Shown here: piece by piece, positions 51,380-61,250 of the stretch | How the letters are laid out: every line of letters starts with the position of its first letter | Numbering within the stretch: position 1 is the stretch's first letter | Origin: Acanthaster planci | Lineage: Eukaryota > Echinodermata > Asteroidea > Valvatida > Acanthasteridae | Direction: 5' to 3' | DNA: 64,000 nucleotides | NCBI RefSeq assembly: GCF_001949145.1 | Contig: NW_019091380.1 | Location: forward strand, 2,535,681-2,599,680 | Notes under the pieces: model-generated | What the model was told of the DNA's origin: nothing | Database searches by the model: none | The model's input: the letters and a program-made list of their open reading frames with translations, nothing else | Made by a program: the position numbers and the translations under genes

Positions 51380-51844
51380 CCACTAATTCAAGCCCTATTG
51401 AAAACAGTGTAAAAACAGCACCGTTCAGGGCCCAATAGCATGAACGCCAACATCCCTGAGATTTCTGAAACACAAGTGAAATTCTTGTCTGGTCACTTAT
51501 CTTTCAATTTCTTCTCAATTTTTTGTGGGTTAACCAATTACATTTTTAATTATTCCCACAAAACAAAATCACCCCCCCAAAAAAGTGATGTTTCCGAAGT
51601 GTGATTGCAGCCATTTTTCAAGTGGTAACCCTCAACTTTCTCGGGCACTTAGGACCATTTTTCAACCGAAGTTTTTAGCCCTTCTGCCCTCATATGAAAA
51701 CTCAAAGACCCAGGGAGTTTATCCTGGCAACGATTTACACAATCTCACCATTTTGGGGGCCAAACAATCTCCTTTTTCAAAAGATACTGGGGGGGGCACT
51801 TTAATGCTAATGAGCTGGTCAAAAATTCTCACTTGAATTAGTGG
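51380..51844 (+). repeat. 465-bp element with CCACTAATTCAAG inverted ends, copy C
   Basis: The ends are the perfect inverted pair CCACTAATTCAAG / CTTGAATTAGTGG. Internal blocks match copy A (4368-4770, reverse complement) and copy B (36732-37620). No protein is encoded and no clear target duplication is seen. This is the best-bounded member of the family. Confidence 0.75.
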
Positions 51845-52692
51845 TCTGCACCTTGCAAGAACAGGGTCATCGCTTTGAAAAGTGCGCCCTCTGTTAGTGA
51901 AATGTTTTTAGTGCTACGGTGTGGATAATGTGCACGGGTAACCAAAATAAGAAGTAACGTCTTCGGCTAAGATTATTCTCACTGAGACCGCGATTTGTAG
52001 AAAACCGAACATTATAACCGTGCGTCGACCAGTCTTAACTTCCCACATCAAGGCAGCCCCATGGGCGAGGAGTGAGCAGCTAGGCTCTGAGACAAAGATA
52101 AAAAGGAGGAAGATAATGAAAACTAATATACATGTACATAAGTGCATCAATATCACAGTAAACAATGTAAGTCATGTACAGTATTTCATGATCGTTTCCA
52201 CTTGTCTGCAAAAATGAGACATTAAAAAAATCTCCGGCCTGCCCCCCCCCGTTAAAAATGTTTGGATCCGCCCCTGTGGGTTACCTCAATGTGTCAGGCG
52301 TTCCGGATTTGGTTAAGGAATTACTTCATGTTCACAGAGTGTGAAATCCCCGGACAGTACAGAGGCATTATCCTTACGCCGCAGAGCTGCATTCGGAACT
52401 AGGATATCGATCATGTTGTTGTATGTAGTTGATATGCACAACATAAATGTATAATGGTAGATGCCTATGTAGACTTGCTTTGGGCGAAGGGGAAGCTTCA
52501 TGGTCAAGTTAACTAGCGTAGGTGCTTTGGCCTTGCAAGATGTTTCGAAACATGATAGGGAGCATTATAAAGAGGAGAGCAAACATTAAACAGAATCCGT
52601 GTGGAATATTTTGGTGGTTTTGTATGCTCTCTGGGGGACAAACCCTACGAAATCACTAAAATAACGTCTGGAAGAATAGATTTTAGATAAAT
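51845..52692. other. intergenic, 5' flank of the ispE-like gene
   Basis: Animal-like AT-rich sequence with a poly-C patch near 52245 and the phrase GGATCCGCCCCTG, common in dispersed repeats. No promoter can be placed. Confidence 0.4.
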
Positions 52693-52736
52693 ATGTACAA
52701 AATATTAATTAGTTTCACATTTTCCTTGTGTCACAG

Positions 52737-52875
52737 AAAAAATGCTCGACTAAGTCCTGCAACTCGTCGAGAGCGTGCACACACGTGCGTCCGCGCCAAG
52801 ACCTACCCTGTAAAACATAGGCCCGGGAACCAGCATATCTCGTTGGAATCATCAGCCAATAGACTCACTTTAAGT
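52737..52875 (+). other. in-frame basic N-terminal extension upstream of the IspE domain
   Basis: The IspE frame stays open upstream of its conserved start, back to a possible ATG at 52693 (61 extra codons). Within it lies a plausible acceptor, TTCCTTGTGTCACAG, ending at 52736. The segment after it is Arg/Lys/Ser-rich with few acidic residues (e.g. ATRRERAHTCVRAKTYPVKH). It could be a mitochondrial presequence supplied by an upstream exon, or simply untranslated leader if translation starts at 52876. Confidence 0.35.
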
Positions 52876-53736
52876 ATGAGTTTGCAATTTGGTCAGGTTA
52901 AACTTCCCGCTCCGGCTAAGTTAAACTTGATGCTTCACGTCACCGGTCGGCGGGCGGACGGATACCACAACCTCCAAACACTCTTCCATTTCCTGGACTA
53001 CTGCGACGAGTTAACTTTTTCGTCCAGAGACGACGGCGAGATAGTACTCAGACCATCGCTGGAAGGTGTGGATGATTCACACAATCTTATCTACCGAGCT
53101 GCCAAGCTACTTCAACGCGAGTCCAGCACGACGCTCGGTGCTGACATCGACGTCACGAAGCGCATACCGATGGGCGGAGGGCTGGGAGGCGGCAGCTCCG
53201 ACGCGGCCACGACGCTGATCGGGCTGAACAAACTCTGGCGGACTGGCCTCGCCAAGGACCGCCTGCAGTCGCTCAGCCTGACCCTAGGCGCAGATGTGCC
53301 CATCTTCGTTTTCGGCAGGTCTTCTTGGGCGGAGGGTGTCGGTGACATACTCACGCCTGTGGAGATACCGGAGCAGTGGTATGTGGTGATTGCGCCCTCA
53401 TGCCACGTTTCCACGGCACTCGTGTTCAGCCACGCCGACCTCGACCGCAACACGCCCGCGACCACCCTCGAGAGCGCGCTAAAACACGGTGGGCTCAACG
53501 ACTGCCAGTCGCTGGTTGTGAAACTTTACCCTGAAGTACTGAAGTGTCTGCAGTGGCTGGAACAGCATGGCAAGGCTCAAATGACGGGCACGGGGTCTTG
53601 CGTCTTTGCCGCTTTTCCCACCCATGAAAAAGCTCAGGAAGTCTTCGCACAGCTGCCTGAGGGCATGGATGGATTCGTGTCACGTGGTTTGAATCTTTCT
53701 CCCGTGTATCAAACTGGGATCGTTTCCTTCAACTGA
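52876..53736 (+). CDS. ispE: 4-(cytidine 5'-diphospho)-2-C-methyl-D-erythritol kinase, bacterial type
   Basis: From the ATG at 52876 the protein is 286 residues, the usual bacterial length (283 in E. coli). It belongs to the GHMP kinase family and would phosphorylate CDP-methylerythritol in the MEP route to isoprenoids. All signatures are present: PAPAKLN with catalytic Lys15, ADGYHNLQT, the ATP loop PMGGGLGGGSSDAA (98-111), LGADVPIFVFG with catalytic Asp140, EGVGD..TPV, MTGTGSCVFAAF, and the end GLNLSP. Over its whole length it resembles gammaproteobacterial IspE. The central part is clearly richer in G+C than its surroundings. ATG is preceded by A at -3 and no Shine-Dalgarno. AATAAA lies about 150 bases after the stop, and animal sequence continues without a gap on both sides. 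This suggests horizontal transfer; assembly chimerism is the main alternative. Confidence 0.92.
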   Translation: MSLQFGQVKLPAPAKLNLMLHVTGRRADGYHNLQTLFHFLDYCDELTFSSRDDGEIVLRPSLEGVDDSHNLIYRAAKLLQRESSTTLGADIDVTKRIPMGGGLGGGSSDAATTLIGLNKLWRTGLAKDRLQSLSLTLGADVPIFVFGRSSWAEGVGDILTPVEIPEQWYVVIAPSCHVSTALVFSHADLDRNTPATTLESALKHGGLNDCQSLVVKLYPEVLKCLQWLEQHGKAQMTGTGSCVFAAFPTHEKAQEVFAQLPEGMDGFVSRGLNLSPVYQTGIVSFN

Positions 53737-53882
53737 ATCTGGAGCATAGTGTACATTGGCGGTTAGCTTGTTATGTAATCACACAACTGTCTGAAAATGT
53801 TTTATTGCCCGTCTTGAGAGGAGACGCTTTATGCCCTATGCCTTAGTAGTACTGTTCAATGTCGGGCTGGACATCTCTACGA

Positions 53883-53888
53883 AATAAA
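53883..53888 (+). terminator. AATAAA polyadenylation signal candidate of the ispE-like gene
   Basis: AATAAA in the context ACGAAATAAATCC, 147 bases after the stop codon and on the same strand. It is consistent with the gene being transcribed as a eukaryotic unit. Confidence 0.5.
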
Positions 53889-56800
53889 TCCTCCGTATAC
53901 CTACGATTATAGCCTTTATTCAAGTCGGATTACCCAGAATGCTCTGTGGAAAAAAAATGCTACCGGCTACAAAAGATGCCGTTTCTCAACAGCGCCCTCT
54001 AGGAATTTTTATCTGAAGAGCCTCCTTGCTAGACTGGAATTGTCGGATCAGCTTCATCAAGCTTCGTTCCACTGCACTTCCATTTGTGAACGACTGTGTT
54101 GCAAAGTGAAAGTAAAGTAAACCCAAGGGACTACGCTGATTTTCACCTTCATCGTTGGATCGCATTCCGATGACGTTTATCCTAGCATTCTAGGGAAATT
54201 GAGTAGACGAGTGAAGTTGGGGAAATTGGACTGGGTGAACCAGTGGTAGGGTGTCTGATGATCTAAGTGGGTTTAGGATGGTCAGAATATACCAAATAGT
54301 TTGAAACAGAAAGCTACTTTGATTTCTTTTGTCTCACCTAGTCAAGTGCAATCAGAAAAGAATTGAGGTTTATTCTTACTTGTTCTGCCTTATAAAGGCA
54401 AATATGAATTCCCTAAGTTTATTTTAACAATAATGCATGTATCAGAAGATACAGTATTACCGTTAAACCGGTCGAAAAGTATAATTTTGCTCAGTAGGCG
54501 ACTTTAGACACGCCCACTTACACGGTGTCACATTCATATGTATTAAGCCGCGTCCGAATCACTGGGCAGTGACTTTAAGTTATACACGACTTTGGGGTTT
54601 TGTGGCTACTATATCACAGACTCGCAGCCAAGTAATTTGGACAAGCAGTTTGGTATAAAAGTAAGGTCATTCAAGAACAGAGCATGCGTGCCATTCGGCG
54701 TATGGTCACGCTGACATAAGGCAGACTTCGCACGTTCGTATTGCTGGGTGTGTTAACTTTATGGCGCCTTGCGGGGTACAGATAATACGAGGTACAACCC
54801 AGACGAATTTCTGGAAGTATTTTGGAATTTATCTCGAAAGAGGAAATATCCAAGATATCGTGTCGGAAATCTCGCCAATTGAAGTCACCAGGATACAAAA
54901 TCGGCCGTGGATACGCTTCACATGTGTACGCTTTTGGATCTTCTTCAACTTCACGACGTCAGTTTAATAAACATACAGATACTTTCTCACCTTAATACTT
55001 CGAAGTCTTGGGTCAAGACCTTGTCGTAAATGTGTGTGATAATACGCCCTCCACCTGAGAGGACCTTAGGCCTATTCATACTCCCTCAAGTGGGGACGTC
55101 AGACATACGAGGCGGTGGAGCGCTCGGCTGACGGCTTTGCACTGCGATTATGCTCGACCTGTGACCGCGACGTTATCACTTCCTAATCCGGTTCAGAAGT
55201 GTGACGTCACTTCAGTTTAAAGCACGCCCACCGCACACGTGCACTGCACAAGAGTTACACGCATTGATCGCTGTTAACGTGGAACCATGGAACCGGAAGT
55301 TAACGCACAACTTCAGCGATTGTCCAATGAGAGCCTGCAAATTGTGGCGCGTCCGCCTTTGTGACGACATCACTTACCAACCGGATAGCGAAGCTTCATT
55401 GAAATTTTTTGGTTCGCCAATGGCAATGCTTTGAAACGCGCAAAGTGCCGGCTTTATGATAAAAACATGGCCTTGTATAATGTGGTTTATCTTCTCACTA
55501 AGTATCACTATTCACGTGTCTTTTGGCGATATATTTCAAATCATTGGTTATTGTGATCAATTTTGGATGAACGAATAAAGTGTAGTGGGAATATTTTCAG
55601 CAATGAGGAAGAAAAAGAAAAAAACATCGAATTGATAACCGCCGCTTGTGTAGCGCATTGAGCGAGCTCGCGCGCATGGCAGAAATGTACCCACAATGCT
55701 CTGCGCGTCGTTAGCTGTGACCCCGTGTGACGTATTTCCTTCACTAAAATCTGTGCAAGGCCATCAGCCCTTCCTAGCGGCCCTGTTCGAGCGCTGGGCG
55801 ACGAGCGAAGTCACGTATTGCAGCAATTTTGATGTGTATGACGTAGGTTTGGGGGATAAATTGCATTTCAGCAAAAGCACGCAGCGTTCAGCACTTCCGC
55901 GTGACGCGTGCGCAGGAAGCTTGTAAGTCACATTTGCCCTTTCCCAGCGCCCTGAAAGGGCGGTGATGGGGAATAAGCGACGAGGTGCTAAGTGCGCACT
56001 TGACTCTGTGTGTTTATTGCCAGAGGGTGAACAATAATGGAATGAACTTGTCCGTGGAGACAAGAATATTTTGATGCGTTTTTTTTCGGCGCATGCCACT
56101 AATTTTGTTTATTTATCTTTTTGTTGGTGTTTTAGATTTAACGACACAAGGTTTCTGAGGGAAATGCATTCACTTAAACTAATAGTGAGAATTTTCTGGG
56201 GATTTTCACACAACATAAACCGTAAATAAATCAAAAATAACCATTGCATCAAGGACACTATGTGACATCTCCATTTAAATGTTACTAGTATAAACAACAT
56301 ACTTTATAGCAAATGAAATGTTACAAATAGCCTTTATCCCGTGTAGTCTGGTGTTTGGAAAAAATGTGAATTCATTATCATGAATATATAAACCTTTTTG
56401 ACAGGTGGAATTGATATAAATGTTTGCGCTGACAGAAAATATCGCAATAGATGACAATTCAGTTACAATTAGGTGTAAATCTGTTAGTTATCGGTTTCAA
56501 CAATTCCACGTATATATTCATTAAAAAAAAGAGAATTAATCATTTGAAAATTTTGCACAGAGACGTTTTTAGAGATGTAGGAAGTGTTTTCAATCTGGCT
56601 ATAACGCACTGCAGCCCCCCCCCCGTTTCATTACCCTGGACATAAACGTCCTAACTGCAACATACCCGTGGGGATGCATTTTGTCTCATCCATTTACGCC
56701 ACACATGCGTTGGTCCGTAAAATCCCGAAATGGATTTTGGCTGTATAGGCCCACATCAACCAATCAAGTAAACCTTTTCGTTTGAGTGAGTGGAAAGCTA

Positions 56801-58779
56801 ACTCGCGGTGATTGCTTCAAAGCTACTTTTTTGCTGTGAGAGTAGGTCCGAAACAGCTCCAGCCTTTTCCGCCCTATTTGCGTGTTCTTCCTTTGACACC
56901 AATCGCCTAAAAGACTATAAAACCGCACTTTACCAGTCTGTTCAATTGATCGTTGGCATGATGTTTGCTTCATGATATATTTACACCTTTTTCCGAAATG
57001 AATTCGTTTTCAAGGCTGATTTCATTAAGCAGGCTTGACACATTAACATGCCTTGTTTTCACTCGAAATAAAAATTATATGCAGTACTTTTTTTCAACAT
57101 TTAAACCACATTGAGCAAGGGCCTTTCCGTTAAATCCACAACAAAGTTGGAAGATCGTGTTTACATTTGTACAAATACAACCTTTCATGTCTCCGTGAGG
57201 GGTGCCACTGAATCATTCGATTTCCAGCTAATGACTGAGCGCTATTATGTGGTCGTCTCAACAGCTTGTTGCCTCGGAGACCATGGCGGTGTCCGTAGAT
57301 TTGTGTACCTTACCCTGTTTGCTCTCGTTCGGACTTCCCATTCTAACCTCCTACTGAAATCCAGAGTGCATTCTACTCGGGAAAATTTGCCGTTTCCATC
57401 GAAAAGAAAAAAAACAGGAAAGACTCTTTTTCTGATTTTAGCAAATACACTGAAGGTGTGTGTTTGTCAAATTTTCCCCAGTGAGCCGGAGGAAAAAATA
57501 GGGCGTAGTTTGTCTCCGTATAAAGGCTATATTCAATTTGGAAAGTCCAAAATCCTGACCGCGACCGAAAGGTTTCACCGGCTCATAAATCATCGTCAAT
57601 TGAAATCACCGCCGCTGATAAAGCTAAAATCACTCAGCATGGTAAATTACAGCTCGCAAGTGCACTTCTGAGAGTGGATATTAGTTTACGTGGAGGATAA
57701 TAGACATATATAGTGTAAACGTTAATATTGAAGAAAGTCAAGAGAATGTTTTTAAAGTAGTGAACAATGACATTATGAATATAACGTCATTTAAACATAA
57801 TCATGGTAATTTGGGTGCAAAAGATGGTGTTGTTTTAATTGTTATTTAACATTTTTTATCCATGCCTTTAAAGGTGATGACGTTCGGTCGACAGAAACAA
57901 AGACGGGAGAAGAATTAAGCGATGCCATTCCAATGCAACGACCACAACAGAATTCAGTTAATCGGTCGATTTAATTTGCAGGGATCTATAACTGTCAAGT
58001 TCTCATTCCTTTAAGCACTACGAGTTCCCCTCCCCCCCCCAAAAAAAGCACATCCATGACTGATCAAATTCCGCGAGACGGGTAGATTGAGCGTTTTTAA
58101 TCGGTTGTCGTATAATGAAGCATCACTTTGGTCTTGCCTGGGTTGATTTAATGTTGTGCCATTTAGGAAAAGATCTGTTACATACATGCAATTTCCGTAC
58201 CCATGGAGTGAGTCAAGTAGCGTGAGATTGCCTGCACCATAAACAGACCCCCCCCCTCTGGCTGAATTGCTTTGGCGCCACGCAGATTTATTGTGGATCA
58301 CCCGGAAAAATTTTTAAGGTTGCATTCATGTCTTACATTTCGTTGTTAGCTGACGGTTAGCCTGAATATTTTTCTTCCACGGATAAAAATGGGCCAAAGG
58401 AGATTGTCTAGTACCTGGGCTCAAAAGCCGAGCTGGCGGCGAGTAACACGCAGTGAATCTTCACTTGCGCGTGTCGACCTTGGCGGGCAAACCAGAATTA
58501 ATCCACGATGGACAATTAGCCTGAAAAGAAGAAAGATACAATTCTTGTACTCCTATCTTTTAACTTTTGGGATTGCCAGTGTAAAAGAAGCCAGTCGAAT
58601 TTAGCGTTTCTTTGACTTCAACTTTATCATTTTCTTTTCCAAACCAGAGAGGACATGATTGCTTTTTGTTTCCATTTGAAGGCAATGCAATCAACACCTT
58701 AGGCAAAGTGCACCATCCATGGCGTGATAGCTTACATCCTTCGACCTTTTTGGATAATTAGACTTCATGTTGATCAGTG
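53889..58779. other. intergenic with CpG-richer patches
   Basis: No supported gene. The open frame at 57111-57671 begins with TTG and has no recognisable domain. CpG density rises around 55080-55430 and 55660-55930. A copy of the 37770 repeat fragment lies at 55755-55812. Confidence 0.4.
55202..55209. promoter_or_regulatory. perfect palindromic CRE (TGACGTCA)
   Basis: TGACGTCA, the full CREB/ATF site, within a locally CpG-rich stretch that also has an E-box CACGTG near 55238. No transcript start can be assigned, so the role is unproven. Confidence 0.3.
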
Positions 58780-59030
58780 CACACAGCGGCGTATCCGGCT
58801 TTTGGTGTCGTGGGTGGGGAAAACTTCAAAAGCGAATGCAGCTTCGGGCTCATTCAACATGATGTTGGGGGAATCAAAAGCGTTACTCACAGTTTTACTT
58901 TGTGGTGCTGTTTTCTTAGGGTTTGGGTGCTAACATTTGATAAATAAAAATACCGGTATTACTTTCTTTCCTACTCACATATGAAGTATTTTTTGTCAGA
59001 GGGCAAGTTGCCCTTCCATGCCCCCTGCTG
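58780..59030 (+). repeat. dispersed repeat, copy 2 (first copy at 14697)
   Basis: Shares ordered blocks with 14697-14985: GCGTATCCGGCTTT, AACATGATGTTG, GGGTTTGGGTGCTAA, TTTGATAAAT, CTTTCTTTCCTACTC and GGCAAGTTGCCC. Same orientation; no coding content. Confidence 0.65.
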
Positions 59031-59394
59031 GATACGGCACTGAGCGCATAGTGCCTGCTCTAGAAAATCGCGTAGGCCGGGATTATGGAGAACAAAAAGT
59101 AAAATCTGCTCTTCTGGTATTTATGAAGCAGACATGCGTGGGAAAACTTTTTGCTTCTCCCAGAGGAGAAAATTCAGAAAAGGATCACATATTTTGTCCA
59201 CCTGTAAACGCCGCTTTCCGATACCAAAGCAGAAAATGAAAACATCCTGAACCATTTTCGGTTTTCTTCCTGAGCGTAAGCGTGGTGGGGAAGTCAAGAA
59301 AGAACATCTGCCCCTTTTGGCAAAAAAAAAGAAAAGAGCAAAATGAAAAAAAGACAGAGGAATGAACAAAATGGGAAACGGAGATGTAAATGGC

Positions 59395-59620
59395 CGATTT
59401 CCTTGGAATTGAACCCGCATGAACTGTTGCTGATATTGAGTGCTCTGAACCCTTCCCAAAAAGAGTCACGACCCCCATCTTGCTTGGAGTCACAAAGTGC
59501 CTTGCCCAAAAGGGAACGCGCAATGACCCCGGGCTGGATTTGAACCCGCAACCTGCGGCTTTACCCGTCGACTATGAACCGAGTGCTCTTAGCTACGCGA
59601 CCACAGCACTCCACGAGCGG
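59395..59620 (-). mobile_element. tRNA-derived SINE with a second, decayed tRNA-like head
   Basis: Read on the minus strand, a tRNA-like head has an A-box-like TAGCTAAGAGC (59585-59595) and a perfect B-box GGTTCAAATCC (59536-59546), followed by body sequence GGGCAAGGCACTTTGTGACTC. About 130 bases later comes AGAGCACTCAATATC...GCGGGTTCAATTCC, with a second B-box (59405-59415) resembling the first head. These are RNA polymerase III internal promoter elements. It cannot be a functional tRNA because the arms do not pair as a cloverleaf. Confidence 0.7.
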
Positions 59621-59997
59621 TTGAGAAGTCAAAAAGTCAACAATGTCCCTTGCAGTACAATAAAGCATAAGGTGATGATTTTCAGAAAACTAACTTGCCT
59701 GTTTGACAGTAATACGATTGTCATTTCTTATGGTCTTTAATTTCATAACTGTTTGTTGTTTGAAATTGTCTACTTACATTACTAACAAACACAAAACTTA
59801 AATTTACACAAAATTTTATATTTATGTAAAATCATATTATATTTTAACAATTCTGGTCGTTTCACATTATCTAATTCTTTCGCTTCGCGCCCTTCAAGCA
59901 CTTGAGATCCTTCGCTTGCAGAAGTTGATAACTTTTAACCCCCCCCGGTAGCATTGTGAGTGTTTCATTATAGCAATGAGCGGGAAGCAAGGATTCG

Positions 59998-60003
59998 TTT
60001 ATT
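59998..60003 (-). terminator. AATAAA polyadenylation signal candidate of the GPCR gene
   Basis: TTTATT on the plus strand, i.e. AATAAA on the minus strand, 66 bases past the GPCR stop codon. Confidence 0.45.
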
Positions 60004-60068
60004 CGAAAATTCCTCTTTGTAAATCAATCTGCTACATTACATATTTTCTTCGGAGTACGAATGCTACG

Positions 60069-61250
60069 TTAGACATTGCCTTCGTTAGCTGTCTGCTCCG
60101 ATGCACAGTTTGTCACCCTATTCGGCACCGAGATTGGGCCTTCTGTCTTCTCGGCCACCATGAGGATGCTGGGAGCTGGCTGGCTGGGTCTTCGCCGTCT
60201 GGTGTCGGTGATGCTCATTCTCGTTCCGTCTGAGAGGCTGCGGTTGACTCGGCCCGGGAAGATGCGCCTCCGGCAGAGAACGTGCTTGAAGGCCCGGCGG
60301 AAGTCCCGCCGAAATATGGCATAAATGAAAGGGTTGGTCGCGCTGGCAAGGTAGCCGAATAAAGCCGACACCAGGTAGAGATAGGATGGCAATGCCTTGG
60401 TGTTGGTACAGATCTTGATGAGTTTTGTGATGCAGAACGGAGTCATGCAGAGGAAAAAGACGGCCACTACTAAGGCCAAGCTCTGAATGACTCTCTTGTC
60501 GTTGATGGGCTGGCGGTTATTTTTACCGCCACCTTCAGGGCCCGCCGCCTTCTCGTGAGCAACGCGGCAAATCTTGGTGTAGCAAAACGTCATGACGATG
60601 GCCGGAATGAGGAAGCAAAACAAAAAAGCGAGAATGACGTAGGTTAGACCTCCTTCCTGACTGTATTTATCCCAGTTAATGGCGCAAACAACTTCCCAAT
60701 AATCGTATACTACCCACTGGTAGAAGACGGGTATCAAAGCAAATACACACCCTTGTAGCCAAGCGTAGCCGATAGCAAGTTTAGTCACTTTAGGCGTGAT
60801 TATAGTCACGTAATGCATCGGGTGTAAGACAGCATAGTACCCATCGATGCTGATCATGGAGAGGGTTAACATGGATACTATGATAAACCAGTAGTTGAAG
60901 GCACACTGGGCGTAGCACCAGGACGAACCCATGAACCAACCGTCTGCTATCAACGAGACCCAGGCGCTGGGCATCACCAGGGTGGCATTCATCAGATCGG
61001 TCAGGCTCAAGTTGATCAGGAACACGTTGGATGTTTTCTCCCGCAGACGGGGGGTCTTCAGGATTGCAATAATCACGGAAAGATTCCCCAAAATAGACAA
61101 GAGAATGATAAGCACCAGAACTACAGCCGATATCACTATCCCCACCATCTCGCGGCGTTCGAAGTGCCCATCCACATCCTCGGTTGTGCTCGGTCCAGTA
61201 GGATCATTTCCTGCTGAGAGGTTTTCCATTGCTGACTGGCAGTTTTTCAC
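60069..61250 (-). CDS. class A (rhodopsin-like) G protein-coupled receptor, orphan, single exon
   Basis: An intact 393-residue frame with seven hydrophobic segments. Landmarks: an N-glycosylation site NLS near the N-terminus, GN in TM1 (N56), LSLTD in TM2 (D85), Cys112 and Cys189 for the conserved disulfide, W164 in TM4, P216 in TM5, P271 in TM6 and NPFIY in TM7 (306-310), followed by a basic helix 8 and a Ser/Arg-rich tail. The DRY motif reads DGY (136-138, codon GGG) and the CWxP switch reads CMTP (268-271). Both changes are unusual and suggest altered G-protein coupling. The general style is that of amine-receptor-like orphans such as GPR161, but I cannot assign a ligand. The frame ends at TAA/TGA-rich sequence with AATAAA soon after. 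Confidence 0.9.
   Translation of the reverse strand: MKNCQSAMENLSAGNDPTGPSTTEDVDGHFERREMVGIVISAVVLVLIILLSILGNLSVIIAILKTPRLREKTSNVFLINLSLTDLMNATLVMPSAWVSLIADGWFMGSSWCYAQCAFNYWFIIVSMLTLSMISIDGYYAVLHPMHYVTIITPKVTKLAIGYAWLQGCVFALIPVFYQWVVYDYWEVVCAINWDKYSQEGGLTYVILAFLFCFLIPAIVMTFCYTKICRVAHEKAAGPEGGGKNNRQPINDKRVIQSLALVVAVFFLCMTPFCITKLIKICTNTKALPSYLYLVSALFGYLASATNPFIYAIFRRDFRRAFKHVLCRRRIFPGRVNRSLSDGTRMSITDTRRRRPSQPAPSILMVAEKTEGPISVPNRVTNCASEQTANEGNV

Noticed and set aside
53112-53683. Minus-strand frames over the ispE-like gene
   Set aside because: GC-rich antisense frames; the sense strand encodes a clear IspE.
52693-53888. Bacterial contamination as the explanation for ispE
   Set aside because: Not fully excluded, but the gene has no bacterial neighbours, no Shine-Dalgarno, a downstream AATAAA and gap-free animal-like flanks; kept as the main alternative.
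57111-57671. 186-codon plus-strand frame
   Set aside because: Begins at TTG, which is not a normal animal start, and shows no domain or coding signature.
59536-59612. Functional tRNA gene on the minus strand
   Set aside because: A and B boxes are present but the arms do not form a proper cloverleaf and a SINE body follows.
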